A stretch of 64,000 nucleotides of DNA, from IMG/VR virus record IMGVR_UViG_3300028920_000027, positions 1 through 64,000 of that record; one strand, given 5' to 3'. The notes beneath the pieces were generated by a model that was not told the origin of the DNA, searched no databases, and was given only the letters and a program-made list of their open reading frames with translations. This document shows positions 16,577 to 24,880 of the stretch, in pieces. The first letter of the stretch is position 1. Every line of letters starts with the position of its first letter. This stretch comes from a virus. The position numbers were made by a program, and so were the translations under genes.

Positions 16577-16977
16577 CCTGTCTTCTCCTTGGCCACAAGG
16601 GAATCATAGGTGCTCGCCGACAGGTCTCCCTTGTCGGACCGAGCTTGTTCTTGGGCGTCCTTCCAATCCTCAGCCTCTGTACCTTCGTAGTTGGGGACGA
16701 GCTTGGGCTTGAACACGTGGTCCTTCTCACGGCGCCGCATCTCATCGGCGCGAGCACGACGGTAGTTGTTCTCGCGACTACTCTTGCTGATCCAGCCGCC
16801 ACTCACCCCATCCCTCATCACGAAGTTGGGGTTGCCCGGGTTGAAGACAAGCTCAAGGGGCCGTCCTTGGCCGTCCTCAATGGTCAGCTCGCCTGCCTTG
16901 ACGGCATCGTAGTCGGAGAAGCTCAGCCGCTTCTGGCTGGTCTGCCCGTCCTGGTTTCTGAAAGTATACGTTGGCAT
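16573..16977 (-). CDS. FmdB-like small protein lacking zinc-ribbon cysteines
   Basis: The frame is open further, but ATG at 16977 is chosen: GAGGA lies just upstream and the longer N-terminus is Arg/Ser-rich and unnatural. The 134-residue product starts MPTYTFRNQDG and continues K-R-L-S-F-S-D-Y-D-A-V. This matches the start of FmdB-type regulator proteins found in many phages (MPTYTFRN...). The usual CxxC pairs are absent. The rest is charged (NNYRRARADEMRRREKD). Function in phages is unknown; a zinc-independent structural version is suggested. Confidence 0.6.
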   Translation of the reverse strand: MPTYTFRNQDGQTSQKRLSFSDYDAVKAGELTIEDGQGRPLELVFNPGNPNFVMRDGVSGGWISKSSRENNYRRARADEMRRREKDHVFKPKLVPNYEGTEAEDWKDAQEQARSDKGDLSASTYDSLVAKEKTG

Positions 16978-16984
16978 CCGATCC

Positions 16985-17836
16985 TCATCTGTTGGGTTTC
17001 CTGCCCCGCGAAGGTGTTTTCTTGGGGAGCGGAATCGACCAGTCCTTCGTCGCATAGAGCACTGCGGCGACGTGCTTGCAAACGAAGTTCTCCCGGTCCG
17101 GGTCGCGAATATCGGGGGCACTGGCGGTCCCCTGAAGCTTACCTAGTTGGTACTTCTCGCTGGTCGAGTGGAACTCAGGCCCCTGCCATCGCCACGCAGG
17201 ACAGGTGCAGCTCAGTTCCAAGTCCATCTTGGCGAGCTGTGTCACGTTCCCCTTGCGCACCGCCCGCAACTTTACCGTGTAGTCGTGATTACCCTTCACA
17301 TTGAAGACCCAACGGAGATTGGCTCGGTCGATGCGCTTGACCGTGACTTCAGCACGACTGGCCCGGTCCAGTATCTTGGGGTTGAGCCCGTCCAGAATCT
17401 CGCCGAGCTTACGGGCGACCCGTACCCCCACCTCCGCCACGAAAGCGCGCACAGGGGTAAATTTGAGCCGGTACAGCTCAGCTACGAAGTGGGCCGAGGC
17501 ATTGTGGGAGTTGGGCACGCCGTCGCGGTAGGGGTACTTGGTCTTCGGGCTGTTCGAGTGGTCGCCCAGACCGCCGTACCCCGTGTCCCCTGATTGCCCC
17601 CGTTCATCTTGCCGGGTCTGGTGCTTGGCGAGGTCGTAGGGCCCATCGACCCGATGCATGCTGGTGTCGCTCTTGGTGTGCTCACGGGTGTGATCACCCG
17701 GCTTGGCGAAAGTCTTGGTCCCCGGAACGCTCTCGTCCAAAGGCAAACCTCGGCCAGCCGGCTCACCCTCGGGAAGTTGGGATTCAGCCGTCGTCGTGTC
17801 GCCATAGGGCGGACGGGTGACGAGAGGCTGCATCAT
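16985..17836 (-). CDS. SWIM zinc-finger domain protein
   Basis: A 283-residue protein starting at ATG 17836, overlapping the upstream stop as ATGA. Residues 1-115 are hydrophilic and low-complexity. Residues 115-265 contain a SWIM-type zinc finger. The order is C210-x-C212 in a strand (LELSCTCPAW), then C253-x-H255 at the start of a helix (FVCKHVAAVLYA), the family pattern CxCxnCxH. SWIM domains bind DNA or proteins in transposases, SWI2/SNF2 proteins and MEK kinases. It ends seven bases before the FmdB-like gene. A structural gene block is an unusual place for it; a DNA- or protein-binding packaging or assembly factor is possible. Confidence 0.75.
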   Translation of the reverse strand: MMQPLVTRPPYGDTTTAESQLPEGEPAGRGLPLDESVPGTKTFAKPGDHTREHTKSDTSMHRVDGPYDLAKHQTRQDERGQSGDTGYGGLGDHSNSPKTKYPYRDGVPNSHNASAHFVAELYRLKFTPVRAFVAEVGVRVARKLGEILDGLNPKILDRASRAEVTVKRIDRANLRWVFNVKGNHDYTVKLRAVRKGNVTQLAKMDLELSCTCPAWRWQGPEFHSTSEKYQLGKLQGTASAPDIRDPDRENFVCKHVAAVLYATKDWSIPLPKKTPSRGRKPNR

Positions 17837-20253
17837 ACTTTCCAGGGGTCTACCTCGGAGGCGGTCTTGGGCCGCGCTGCTTCCATCGCCGTGGGAAGCG
17901 CCTTGAGCTTCTGGATCATCTTGCCCTTGTCGGGGGTACCATACTTACGAATCCGCCTCGCAGCGGGCCCGCTGAAGGCTTCCAGGACCCAACGCCCACG
18001 CTCGAAGCCCAAGCTCACGTTGGCGTAGTAACTGTTCTGGAGAATGCCGTTGACCCACTCTTCTTGAGGGTCGAGTCCCAAGGTCATCATGAGTGATGCG
18101 TTGTGAGCCCCGCCGATGTTGCTGATGCGAACCTGCTTGTAGGGAACGGGAAGAGCCTCGGCGACGCGCCGGAAGTCCTCCAGGTGGCCCTTCAGCTGCT
18201 CAGCCCACTCCTTCTTGTCCTCGGGAACTTGGGTGATATCGGTCACCGCAACCCTGGTACCCCCTGTCTTCCGCTTAAAGAGCGTCCCCGCATTCTCTAA
18301 ATGGAACCCCTCGGGCCGCTCGTGTTCCTTGAGAGTCTCCCGAATCTTCTTGGCATCAGGGACGACAGACTTGCCCCGCACCTTGACGTAGCCCTTGCGA
18401 ACGAGACTCTTGATGACCTCGTTGTCGGGCCCGTACTCACCGAGCTTGTTCTCGTCGAAGTACTCCTTCCGGTAGCCGGCCTTGTAGTGTACCAAGTGGT
18501 GCATCGCGACCAGCTCTTTTGGGGAAAGGTCGCTCGACGCGGTCACCTTCCAACGGTCAACTTCGACAGTGGCTTCCTTGCCCGTGCCTGGCCAAGGGTC
18601 AGCGCCGCCCCAGCCGTTGTTGTCGCCCCGACCGTAGTCCTTGGACTCCACCATCCTGACCGGGCGAATCCGCTTACCGTCGATCATGGTCGGTCCGTAG
18701 AGCTTCCACATCCGCACCGAGTCAGCGCCCTCAACTACGGGCCCGCCCCGCTTGTCGAGGATGGCGGCCTGGAAACTGGGGCCTGCTGCCGAACGATGGG
18801 GTCCTAGGGAGTACTCATCCGTCAGAACGATGGTCTTGGGGGCGCTCATCAACTCCCGACTGACGAACTGAAGGACCCCCCGACGGTCCATCGTCTGGGG
18901 GTCATCATAGCCCCGCTCGACCGTCAAGTTGTTACCCTCCCCTCGAATGCGAATCGAGTCATCAGATGCCTTCTTGATGTTCGAGCCATCCTCGTCGACA
19001 TGAGAATCCCACTTCTTCTTGTCCTCAGGACTCATGTTCTGCGTGGGATCGGCGGGCTTGCCCTTCTCGAACTTCCCTTCCTTCCCGTCCGCCGATACGG
19101 TGGTGGCCTCTCTACCGAGGTAGAGGCCCACGGGGTCGCTGACCTCAGATGCCTTGATGTTCGAGCCATCCTCGTCGACATGAGAATCCCACTTCTTCTT
19201 GTCCTCAGGACTCATGTTCTGCGTGGGATCGGCGGGCTTGCCCTTCTCGAACTTCCCTTCCTTCTCCTCGGCTGAGGCCGAGTGGTTGTAGAACGCCTCA
19301 TCAGCGATGGTCGCTTCATAGTCGCGCCACTCCTGCTCTGCCTTGGCGCCTACCAAGAAGGTCTTGTCGTTGGGGAAGTACAGTACGCGGTCGCCCTTCT
19401 TAAAGGGTGTGCCGTCACGAGCCGTACCAGGGTAGCGCGCCTTGATCCACACAGGGTCATGTCCCCGTCGGGCACCCTGCTTGTCTTCGGACGCCATCCG
19501 CAAACCGAGAAGGGTCTTGACCTTCCGTGCCTGGTGCCGGAGTGCCTTGAGTCCTGACTCGATAAAAGCTGGCACCTCCTGCCCCATCATCGCTTCGGCA
19601 TCAACCTCTAGCTCATCAAGCGCTCGTTGAACCGCGCGCTCGTTAGGAAGGTTTGCCGCCATGATGTAGTCCCCCACCACGGTGCGCAAGAAACTGGCAA
19701 GCTTCACACTGCTCATGGTGCCCGACGCCGCTTGCTCCAGGGTTTCAGCCGCGGACTCGAAAAGGTCAGCCGCGGACTCCCTCGAGCGTGCTGTCTTCCG
19801 GCCGTTCTCCAGCTCTCTGATCAGGGCTACCAGGTCACGAATGGGGACCTCGTCTTTCCGGGTCTTGGCGGCGAGTTCACGAAGGGTCTTAGCTGTGGTT
19901 CTGGGGGTCATTGGCACTCCTCGACGCCGCACATGGCGCAACCGATTCTCTTCCAACACACGCTCCAGTTCCAAAACCTCGTTCTGGGGGAGGTCTTGCT
20001 TCAGCTCCTCGTAGTCAATGCGGTCAGCGGCCAAAGCCACCGCACTCAATGATTGCTGAAGACTGGCGAGACACTCAGGAGCTTGGTCGATGAGATGCCC
20101 AGCGACCTCAAAGAAGTGGTCACGGTGGCTCGACTTCTCAATAAGCTGTAGACCATCTGTCACGCAACGGGTGAGCCGGGCAAGGTACAACCGTGCGTTG
20201 CCCAGTTCTTCCTGAAGGTAGACGGTAACTCCCGATGCTGTCTTCTGTCCCAT
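17833..20253 (-). CDS. Large protein with a 60-residue internal tandem duplication
   Basis: An 806-residue protein starting at ATG 20253, which abuts a strong hairpin. Residues 1-260 are helical and charged. About 330-367 and 390-427 are identical copies of a Lys/Glu/Asp-rich segment (core KPADPTQNMSPEDKKKWDSH) caused by a 112-base exact DNA repeat 180 bases apart. Residues about 600-700 include a helical M-H-H-L-V-H-Y-K-A-G-Y-R-K-E segment. The C-terminal 100 residues include VRISNIGGAHNASLMMTLG. No catalytic motif is recognised. Size and place suggest a virion or assembly protein. The second repeat copy looks recent. Confidence 0.65.
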   Translation of the reverse strand: MGQKTASGVTVYLQEELGNARLYLARLTRCVTDGLQLIEKSSHRDHFFEVAGHLIDQAPECLASLQQSLSAVALAADRIDYEELKQDLPQNEVLELERVLEENRLRHVRRRGVPMTPRTTAKTLRELAAKTRKDEVPIRDLVALIRELENGRKTARSRESAADLFESAAETLEQAASGTMSSVKLASFLRTVVGDYIMAANLPNERAVQRALDELEVDAEAMMGQEVPAFIESGLKALRHQARKVKTLLGLRMASEDKQGARRGHDPVWIKARYPGTARDGTPFKKGDRVLYFPNDKTFLVGAKAEQEWRDYEATIADEAFYNHSASAEEKEGKFEKGKPADPTQNMSPEDKKKWDSHVDEDGSNIKASEVSDPVGLYLGREATTVSADGKEGKFEKGKPADPTQNMSPEDKKKWDSHVDEDGSNIKKASDDSIRIRGEGNNLTVERGYDDPQTMDRRGVLQFVSRELMSAPKTIVLTDEYSLGPHRSAAGPSFQAAILDKRGGPVVEGADSVRMWKLYGPTMIDGKRIRPVRMVESKDYGRGDNNGWGGADPWPGTGKEATVEVDRWKVTASSDLSPKELVAMHHLVHYKAGYRKEYFDENKLGEYGPDNEVIKSLVRKGYVKVRGKSVVPDAKKIRETLKEHERPEGFHLENAGTLFKRKTGGTRVAVTDITQVPEDKKEWAEQLKGHLEDFRRVAEALPVPYKQVRISNIGGAHNASLMMTLGLDPQEEWVNGILQNSYYANVSLGFERGRWVLEAFSGPAARRIRKYGTPDKGKMIQKLKALPTAMEAARPKTASEVDPWKV
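18973..19264. repeat. 112-base exact direct repeat, period 180
   Basis: Positions 18973-19084 and 19153-19264 are identical in the sequence as given. The two copies are in the same frame of the gene 17833-20253, offset by exactly 180 bases. The 68 bases between them are unique. Perfect identity over synonymous positions suggests a recent tandem duplication. Confidence 0.9.
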
Positions 20254-20286
20254 GGTGGAGCGCCTTGCTCCAAAGGCGCCCCACCA
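20253..20286 (-). promoter_or_regulatory. Strong hairpin abutting the start codon of 17833-20253
   Basis: A 14-base-pair stem (20253-20266 with 20273-20286, one G-U type pair) and a 6-base loop lies immediately 5' of, and touching, the ATG at 20253. No free Shine-Dalgarno sequence is seen outside the stem. It may act as a terminator after 20302-21381 or hide the ribosome site, but it lacks a T-run. Confidence 0.55.
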
Positions 20287-20301
20287 AAGGATTAGGGAAC
20301 C

Positions 20302-21381
20302 TCAGCTGAAGACTTCTGGGAACTCTTCAATCAGGCGCTGGCGAACCTCAGGGTCTGTATCGGCCGCCGCAACCGCTCGAATGACGTCGGGCCGGTCGTC
20401 ATAGTCGGCTTGAAGGCGTGCGATCTTTTTCCGGGTCGAAGCGCTGAAGTCGTAGTTGTCAGGGAAATCGGGGCACACCGACTTCGCAATCTGCCGAGCT
20501 ACACCATCACCGCCGTTCGAGCGAGCGGGGACAGGAGCCGGGGGTTGGACAAGCTGGACACCCTTCTGGGGCCCATTGGTGGTCCCGAATCGAATCCCCT
20601 CTGCCTCGATGACTTCCTGTCGTGCCGGACGCTGATCGCCGCCGCCAAGGTCCGCCACCTCGGTGCCACCGCCGGTCATGACCGCCGCCGTGATGCCCTC
20701 CGACGTGCTCGCCTGAGTCGGTTGCACTCGCCGCACCTCCACGGGCTCATCGTCCACGTACTGAGCCCGCCTGGAAGCAATCTTTGCTTCGTACTGAGCC
20801 CGGTCAGAGGGGCTCATGCGTTCGAGCATCTCCTCCCGACTCATGCCCTGACCGGGCTCGATGCTGACAGCGCTGGCCTCCGTAATGGCCTGGTGGGCGC
20901 TCGTCGACGTGAGTGTTGTACGCCTGTGCTTGGCTCCCTCCCCCGCCGCTGTCTTGAGCGTGCGAACCGGAACCCCGTCCTGCTCTTCGACCACGACCGA
21001 AGGGTGGCGGGGGTCTCGTCGGTAGTTGGTGGCGTTGCGCTGGGCCGTATGTGTTGAGTGCGCTCCCACACTGGCGACTTCACGCTCTTCAGCTTCGACC
21101 GCTTGGGTATCGATTGGCTGTCTTGGCTTCGGCTGCATGGGGTTGCCGCCATCAGCCGGACGAATCTGCATCCCCGCGACGGCAGGTAGCTCCTCGACGG
21201 TCGTACCTGAGAGAGCAACCCATCCTACATTGACGGTGCCCCGGAACTGGGGAAACGTGATGGCCTGTCCCTGGTAGATGACATCTGTACCGTTGAACTG
21301 GAGGCTCTCCCCCTTGACGATCTGAAGTCCACTCTTCCCGAGCGTGAAGGTGCGTTGCGCAACGTACGTTTGCGTGCTCAT
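20302..21381 (-). CDS. Unknown structural-region protein
   Basis: The start at ATG 21381 is chosen for its AGGAGA site; the frame is open to 21483 but would cross the divergent promoter region. The 359-residue product starts MSTQTYVAQRTFTLGKSGLQ, with a small beta-barrel-like N-terminal domain. Residues about 90-270 are low-complexity and charged. A helical C-terminal domain follows (NYDFSASTRKKIARLQADYD and DTDPEVRQRLIEEFPEVF). No known family is recognised. It is the first gene of the minus-strand run after the divergent gene at 21471 and may be a tail or neck assembly protein. Confidence 0.6.
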   Translation of the reverse strand: MSTQTYVAQRTFTLGKSGLQIVKGESLQFNGTDVIYQGQAITFPQFRGTVNVGWVALSGTTVEELPAVAGMQIRPADGGNPMQPKPRQPIDTQAVEAEEREVASVGAHSTHTAQRNATNYRRDPRHPSVVVEEQDGVPVRTLKTAAGEGAKHRRTTLTSTSAHQAITEASAVSIEPGQGMSREEMLERMSPSDRAQYEAKIASRRAQYVDDEPVEVRRVQPTQASTSEGITAAVMTGGGTEVADLGGGDQRPARQEVIEAEGIRFGTTNGPQKGVQLVQPPAPVPARSNGGDGVARQIAKSVCPDFPDNYDFSASTRKKIARLQADYDDRPDVIRAVAAADTDPEVRQRLIEEFPEVFS

Positions 21382-21440
21382 TCTCATCTCCTGGGGGCAG
21401 GGAAAAAGCCCCCACTCATACAAATAGATAAATAGATTAG

Positions 21441-21464
21441 CACCGGGCCGGCCCGGTGTATGAT
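21441..21464 (+). promoter_or_regulatory. Palindromic operator and -10-like element
   Basis: caccgggccggcccggtg (21441-21458) is a perfect 18-base palindrome. It runs directly into TATGAT (21459-21464), a good -10 match, which ends six bases before the ATG at 21471. This arrangement suggests a promoter for the plus-strand gene with near-leaderless mRNA, controlled by a dimeric repressor. No clear -35 hexamer is seen. It also lies 60 bases upstream of the divergent gene starting at 21381. Confidence 0.5.
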
Positions 21465-21470
21465 TGCTGC

Positions 21471-22145
21471 ATGGCAGAACCAACCGACACCGAACTCGAC
21501 GAACCCACTGAAGAGGTAGTCCTGGAAGAACTTCTTGCTTCAGGCCGGTTTCCCAAGGGAGCTACCCGGCCACCGCCACGGCCACCTCTCCCTGAGGTTG
21601 AGCCCTTGATCAAGTGCCTCAGTGACGCCATCCAAGTTTGGATCTTGGGAGTCGAAGAAGCAGCTCTGGCCGATGTCTCGGTCAACATCAAGACACCTAC
21701 CTGGGGCAGCGATATCGATATCGTGAACGACGGTTGGATCGTCGAAGTCAGAGGGCAAGGTCACGGAAACATCGAAGACGGAGAATCAACCCTTGTCTTC
21801 CAACACACTTGGAACGGCATCGGAGATGGCCTTCAACCTGCCCTGGAAGCCGTGCACCAAGACTTCACCCGGTACATCAACGGCCATCACAACAAGATCG
21901 AACAACAACTTGAATCCTACGAACAGGTGCGCACGTTCCTCGACATAGGTACCGGACTCGAAGGCATCTGGGATGCCCCCGAAGATCGCCCGCCCGAGGA
22001 CATCGAAGACATTTCACCTCTGGAAGATCGCCCGCCCGAGGACATCGAAGACATTCCACCTCTGGAAGATCGCCCAGTGACACAGTCCATTCAGGGCAAC
22101 GGCAACGTCCAGGCAGGGGGCATCGAAGACGACCCTAGGACCTAA
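21471..22145 (+). CDS. Unknown acidic protein on the opposite strand
   Basis: This is the only long gene I accept on the plus strand. ATG at 21471 gives 224 residues; there is no Shine-Dalgarno site, which fits a leaderless start. The N-terminal 40 residues are acidic and Pro-rich. Residues 40-150 look folded, mixing helix and strand (SDAIQVWILGVEEAALADVS, DIDIVNDGWIVEVRG). The C-terminus carries two copies of EDRPPEDIEDI from a 42-base DNA repeat (near 21978-22060). No HTH or enzyme motif is visible. The gene converges on ung with a four-base stop overlap. Independent orientation and its own palindromic promoter suggest an accessory gene. Confidence 0.7.
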   Translation: MAEPTDTELDEPTEEVVLEELLASGRFPKGATRPPPRPPLPEVEPLIKCLSDAIQVWILGVEEAALADVSVNIKTPTWGSDIDIVNDGWIVEVRGQGHGNIEDGESTLVFQHTWNGIGDGLQPALEAVHQDFTRYINGHHNKIEQQLESYEQVRTFLDIGTGLEGIWDAPEDRPPEDIEDISPLEDRPPEDIEDIPPLEDRPVTQSIQGNGNVQAGGIEDDPRT

Positions 22146-22804
22146 AGACGCCAATCAATAGGGGCCCGTCCGACGTCTTCCAGTGCGCGGTTGGCGTGCG
22201 AGAACGGGCGGGACCCAAAAAAGCCATTGTGGGCTGACAAGGGTGAGGGGTGGGCAGACTCGATGACGTAGTGCTTCTTCTGGTCGATCAACTGCTTCTT
22301 CCCACGGGCAAAGGCTCCCCAAAGAATGAAGACGATTCGCTCAGTGTTCTGATCCGAAAGGGTTGCAATGACTTGGTCCGTGAAAGTCTCCCACCCTAGG
22401 TCACAATGGGAGCCTGTCTCGCCCGCGCGCACGGTCAGGATGGAGTTGAGGAGCAAGACGCCACGCTCGGCCCAAGGCATGAGATAGCCCACCTTGGGCC
22501 GAGGACACTTCAAGTCCTCAGCCAGCTCCTTGAAGATGTTGCCCAGCGACTTGGGAAGGGGTTGCACGTCGGGAAGAACGCTGAAGCACAGGCCGTGGGC
22601 ATGTCCAGGGGTGGGGTAGGGATCCTGCCCCAGGATGACCACACGTACGTCCTCGAAGGGAGTGGCGTCGAAAGCCGCAAATACCTGTCCGCGCGGAGGT
22701 AGTACACGGTGCTTGATGCGCTCGTCCTTCACCTGCTCGAGCAGGGTCTTGAAGTAGGGTTCCTCCAGCTCGGTCGCAAGGTGTTCAGTCCAAGACGGGT
22801 GCAT
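22142..22804 (-). CDS. ung: Uracil-DNA glycosylase, family 1
   Basis: A 220-residue enzyme starting at ATG 22804, full length for the family. Family 1 motifs are complete: GQDPYPTPGHAHGLCFS (from residue 59, catalytic Asp61), the L-L-L-N-S-I-L-T-V strand with the uracil-recognition Asn120, and HPSPLSAH with His185 in the minor-groove loop. It removes uracil from DNA to start base-excision repair. In a phage this would guard against cytosine deamination or misincorporated dUTP, and argues that the phage DNA does not contain uracil as a normal base. It follows the endonuclease-methyltransferase gene by nine bases. Confidence 0.96.
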   Translation of the reverse strand: MHPSWTEHLATELEEPYFKTLLEQVKDERIKHRVLPPRGQVFAAFDATPFEDVRVVILGQDPYPTPGHAHGLCFSVLPDVQPLPKSLGNIFKELAEDLKCPRPKVGYLMPWAERGVLLLNSILTVRAGETGSHCDLGWETFTDQVIATLSDQNTERIVFILWGAFARGKKQLIDQKKHYVIESAHPSPLSAHNGFFGSRPFSHANRALEDVGRAPIDWRL

Positions 22805-22812
22805 ATACCACT

Positions 22813-24720
22813 CTACACCAAAGGCTTCCGAAAGACGTCCAAAGGCTCGGTGCTCGAGGTCTTCCCCAAGTAGCCCAAACGCAAGGAGTGTCTTGCCAAT
22901 GGTCTGAAGCCCAGAAGGTCAGCCAATCGACGAACCTCTGTCAAAATGGGGTACTCCTGGCGACCTTGATGCAAGTCTTTGGTGTTGATGGCAAAAACCC
23001 CACCAGACTCGAGAAGATCCCATGACCTTGTGACCAAAGGCTCGAGGAAGCCCTCCACCCATCGCTGCCAAGTCGGATATTGTACCCAGCTTTGGGCCGT
23101 ATCGTCAGAATAGCGCTCGGTGGAGAAGTAGGGCGGGCTCGTGAACACCAGGTCAGGCTTAGCTTGGATGTTGGCTTGCTCAAAAGGGCTCGAGATGAGC
23201 TGCAAAGGCCCCGTGAAAGCCTGAAGTTGCTGATAGGCAGTAGGGGCAAGGGGGTGGGGCTCCACGCCCAGATAGCGTCTGCCAGCAGCTCGAACACCAG
23301 CAGCACGGCCCCCGTACCCAGCACAAGGGTCAACGACCAGACCGCCAGGAGGGCAGTAGGAAGAAGCCACCGCCTTGGCCACCAAAGGTCTGAAATTGGT
23401 GGGAGTGCGTAGAATGGCTCGCAAGGCGCGGTGAACGTTCATCGGGTAGACAGGGTCACCTACCCGGCGCTGAAAGTGGATTGCCTTACCCACCCAAATA
23501 GGGTCAAACCAAGCATCTCTCAACGAGGGGAGATCCCGATAACGGGCTTCATAGCGATAAGGGAAACAGTGCGCGCACAGACGTAGACCTGTGCCGCCTA
23601 ACCGAATCTCCTCTGCCAACGACACCTCCCGTTGCAGAAGCCTACCCCAGTCTCGCTGGGCCTCTTCTACCGACGGAGGTGGGGGGTGTGGTAACCCGAC
23701 GAGAAGGCCCACCAAGTCATCATCTGCAAGCGTCGCCCTTTGCAGCATCTCCCGCACTCCCTCGAAGGTAGGGGCCGGCGTGGTTACCAAACGAGGGCGC
23801 CCAGATCGCGGTCGATCAATGCCAAACCTATCCATCGCACGTTGGACAGCCCCCTCGGAGACCGTCATTGCCTTTGCGATACGAGTGGCCCCCCAACCCT
23901 GACTGGCAAATGACCGCAACAGTGGCTCCGTCAGTCGGTCCCTTGGCGCGGCACCACGCTTTCGAACTCGCAGGTCCACCTTGTAGGCCATGCACTCTGG
24001 AACATGAGGAGTCACTAGGTCCAAGAAGCGAGACAGTGTGGTACGGTCGTGAATCCAAATTGAGGGGTCCGATCCATCTCGATTCTCGTAGTACCTAGGG
24101 TTCAACCCAAGTCTCTCCAGAAGCTGCATACAGCGATCCTGATCCACCTTGCTAGGGCTCACCGAGAGGCGGATGTAACCGTTCCAAGTCTTGCTCCCAT
24201 CATCTAAGTACCAAATCGCCAGAGCCAGCGCCGTAAGTCGCCGTGGGAACTGCTCGAACGTCTTGTTTCCCGAACCCTGAGGGTAAAACCTTTCCCAGTA
24301 CGGGCGAAAGGTTTTGCACCCATGAAGCCTGAGCTTCTTTCCCGGGTAAGTCTTCCCCTCAACAACCTTGTCTGAAGGCCTGATCGACTTGACGTAGGGG
24401 CCCCATTCACCGGCCTTCCATCGCAAGTAGGGTTCCTGACTCAAGGAATGGTGCTCGCTGAACGCGGCGGTATTGGGGCCCGTCTGAAACAAGCGACCGT
24501 CCCCCAGCATCGACCCTACCAGCAAAGACCTCTGCCTCGGGGTCAAAGGTGGCAAATTCAAGCGAGCCGTCTTGGTGATGGTGGGAATCCCGTACTTTCG
24601 GCGAAGACGGTTGACCTGTACCTGATAGGTGTCAAACCGCCGGGCAATCTCAGCCTCAGGTAGCCGCTCCTCCAAATACAGGCGCCGCAGTACCGGCTCT
24701 GTCAAACCTTCCACTGGCAT
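22813..24720 (-). CDS. LAGLIDADG endonuclease fused to HTH and DNA methyltransferase
   Basis: A 635-residue single frame starting at ATG 24720. Residues 5-46 form a homing-endonuclease-type HTH (EAEIARRFDTYQVQVNRLRR). Residues 62-250 are a two-motif LAGLIDADG endonuclease (LVGSMLGDGRL at 67-77 and LAIWYLDDGS at 167-176). A second HTH lies at 262-301 (TRIAKAMTVSEGAVQRAMDR). Residues 355-635 are an AdoMet-dependent DNA methyltransferase with the binding motif DPCAGYGG (464-471) and the amino-methyl catalytic motif SPPY (528-531). The SPPY form fits N4-cytosine or N6-adenine methylation. It lies between the capsid terminator and ung with no clear ribosome site. A mobile gene with built-in protection, or an endonuclease inserted in a methyltransferase gene, are both possible. 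Confidence 0.88.
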   Translation of the reverse strand: MPVEGLTEPVLRRLYLEERLPEAEIARRFDTYQVQVNRLRRKYGIPTITKTARLNLPPLTPRQRSLLVGSMLGDGRLFQTGPNTAAFSEHHSLSQEPYLRWKAGEWGPYVKSIRPSDKVVEGKTYPGKKLRLHGCKTFRPYWERFYPQGSGNKTFEQFPRRLTALALAIWYLDDGSKTWNGYIRLSVSPSKVDQDRCMQLLERLGLNPRYYENRDGSDPSIWIHDRTTLSRFLDLVTPHVPECMAYKVDLRVRKRGAAPRDRLTEPLLRSFASQGWGATRIAKAMTVSEGAVQRAMDRFGIDRPRSGRPRLVTTPAPTFEGVREMLQRATLADDDLVGLLVGLPHPPPPSVEEAQRDWGRLLQREVSLAEEIRLGGTGLRLCAHCFPYRYEARYRDLPSLRDAWFDPIWVGKAIHFQRRVGDPVYPMNVHRALRAILRTPTNFRPLVAKAVASSYCPPGGLVVDPCAGYGGRAAGVRAAGRRYLGVEPHPLAPTAYQQLQAFTGPLQLISSPFEQANIQAKPDLVFTSPPYFSTERYSDDTAQSWVQYPTWQRWVEGFLEPLVTRSWDLLESGGVFAINTKDLHQGRQEYPILTEVRRLADLLGFRPLARHSLRLGYLGKTSSTEPLDVFRKPLV

Positions 24721-24810
24721 GTGCTGTTAGCGCAGTAGTATACACCAGAACCAGTCGAGGGGTTCCCAGAACTTCCCGATCCAGATCTTCTTCAAGCGCC
24801 GGGAAACGCA

Positions 24811-24867
24811 CGAAACCCCTGCTGGACGAACCAACAGGGGTTTCGAGGACTTAGCGGAAAACCGCTA
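24811..24867 (-). terminator. Tandem hairpins after the capsid gene
   Basis: Two hairpins follow the capsid stop. The proximal one is TAGCGG-AAAA-CCGCTA (24852-24867). The stronger distal one is an 11-base-pair stem CGAAACCCCTG/CAGGGGTTTCG (24811-24821 and 24835-24845). The minus-strand sequence after the second is T-rich (TTTCGTGCGTTT). This fits a terminator that ends the high-level capsid transcript. The rest of the 160-base gap shows only a TATACT element near 24733-24738 before the next gene. Confidence 0.7.
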
Positions 24868-24880
24868 TAGTTTTGGCAGC

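Noticed and set aside
19000-19275. Leu/Val-rich plus-strand frames antisense to 17833-20253, with a repeat
   Set aside because: They mirror the duplicated coding sequence on the minus strand and have no ribosome sites; they are shadows of the real frame.
22142-24720. Classical restriction-modification locus
   Set aside because: Only a LAGLIDADG-type nuclease is fused to the methyltransferase; there is no separate restriction enzyme, and the neighbour is uracil-DNA glycosylase.
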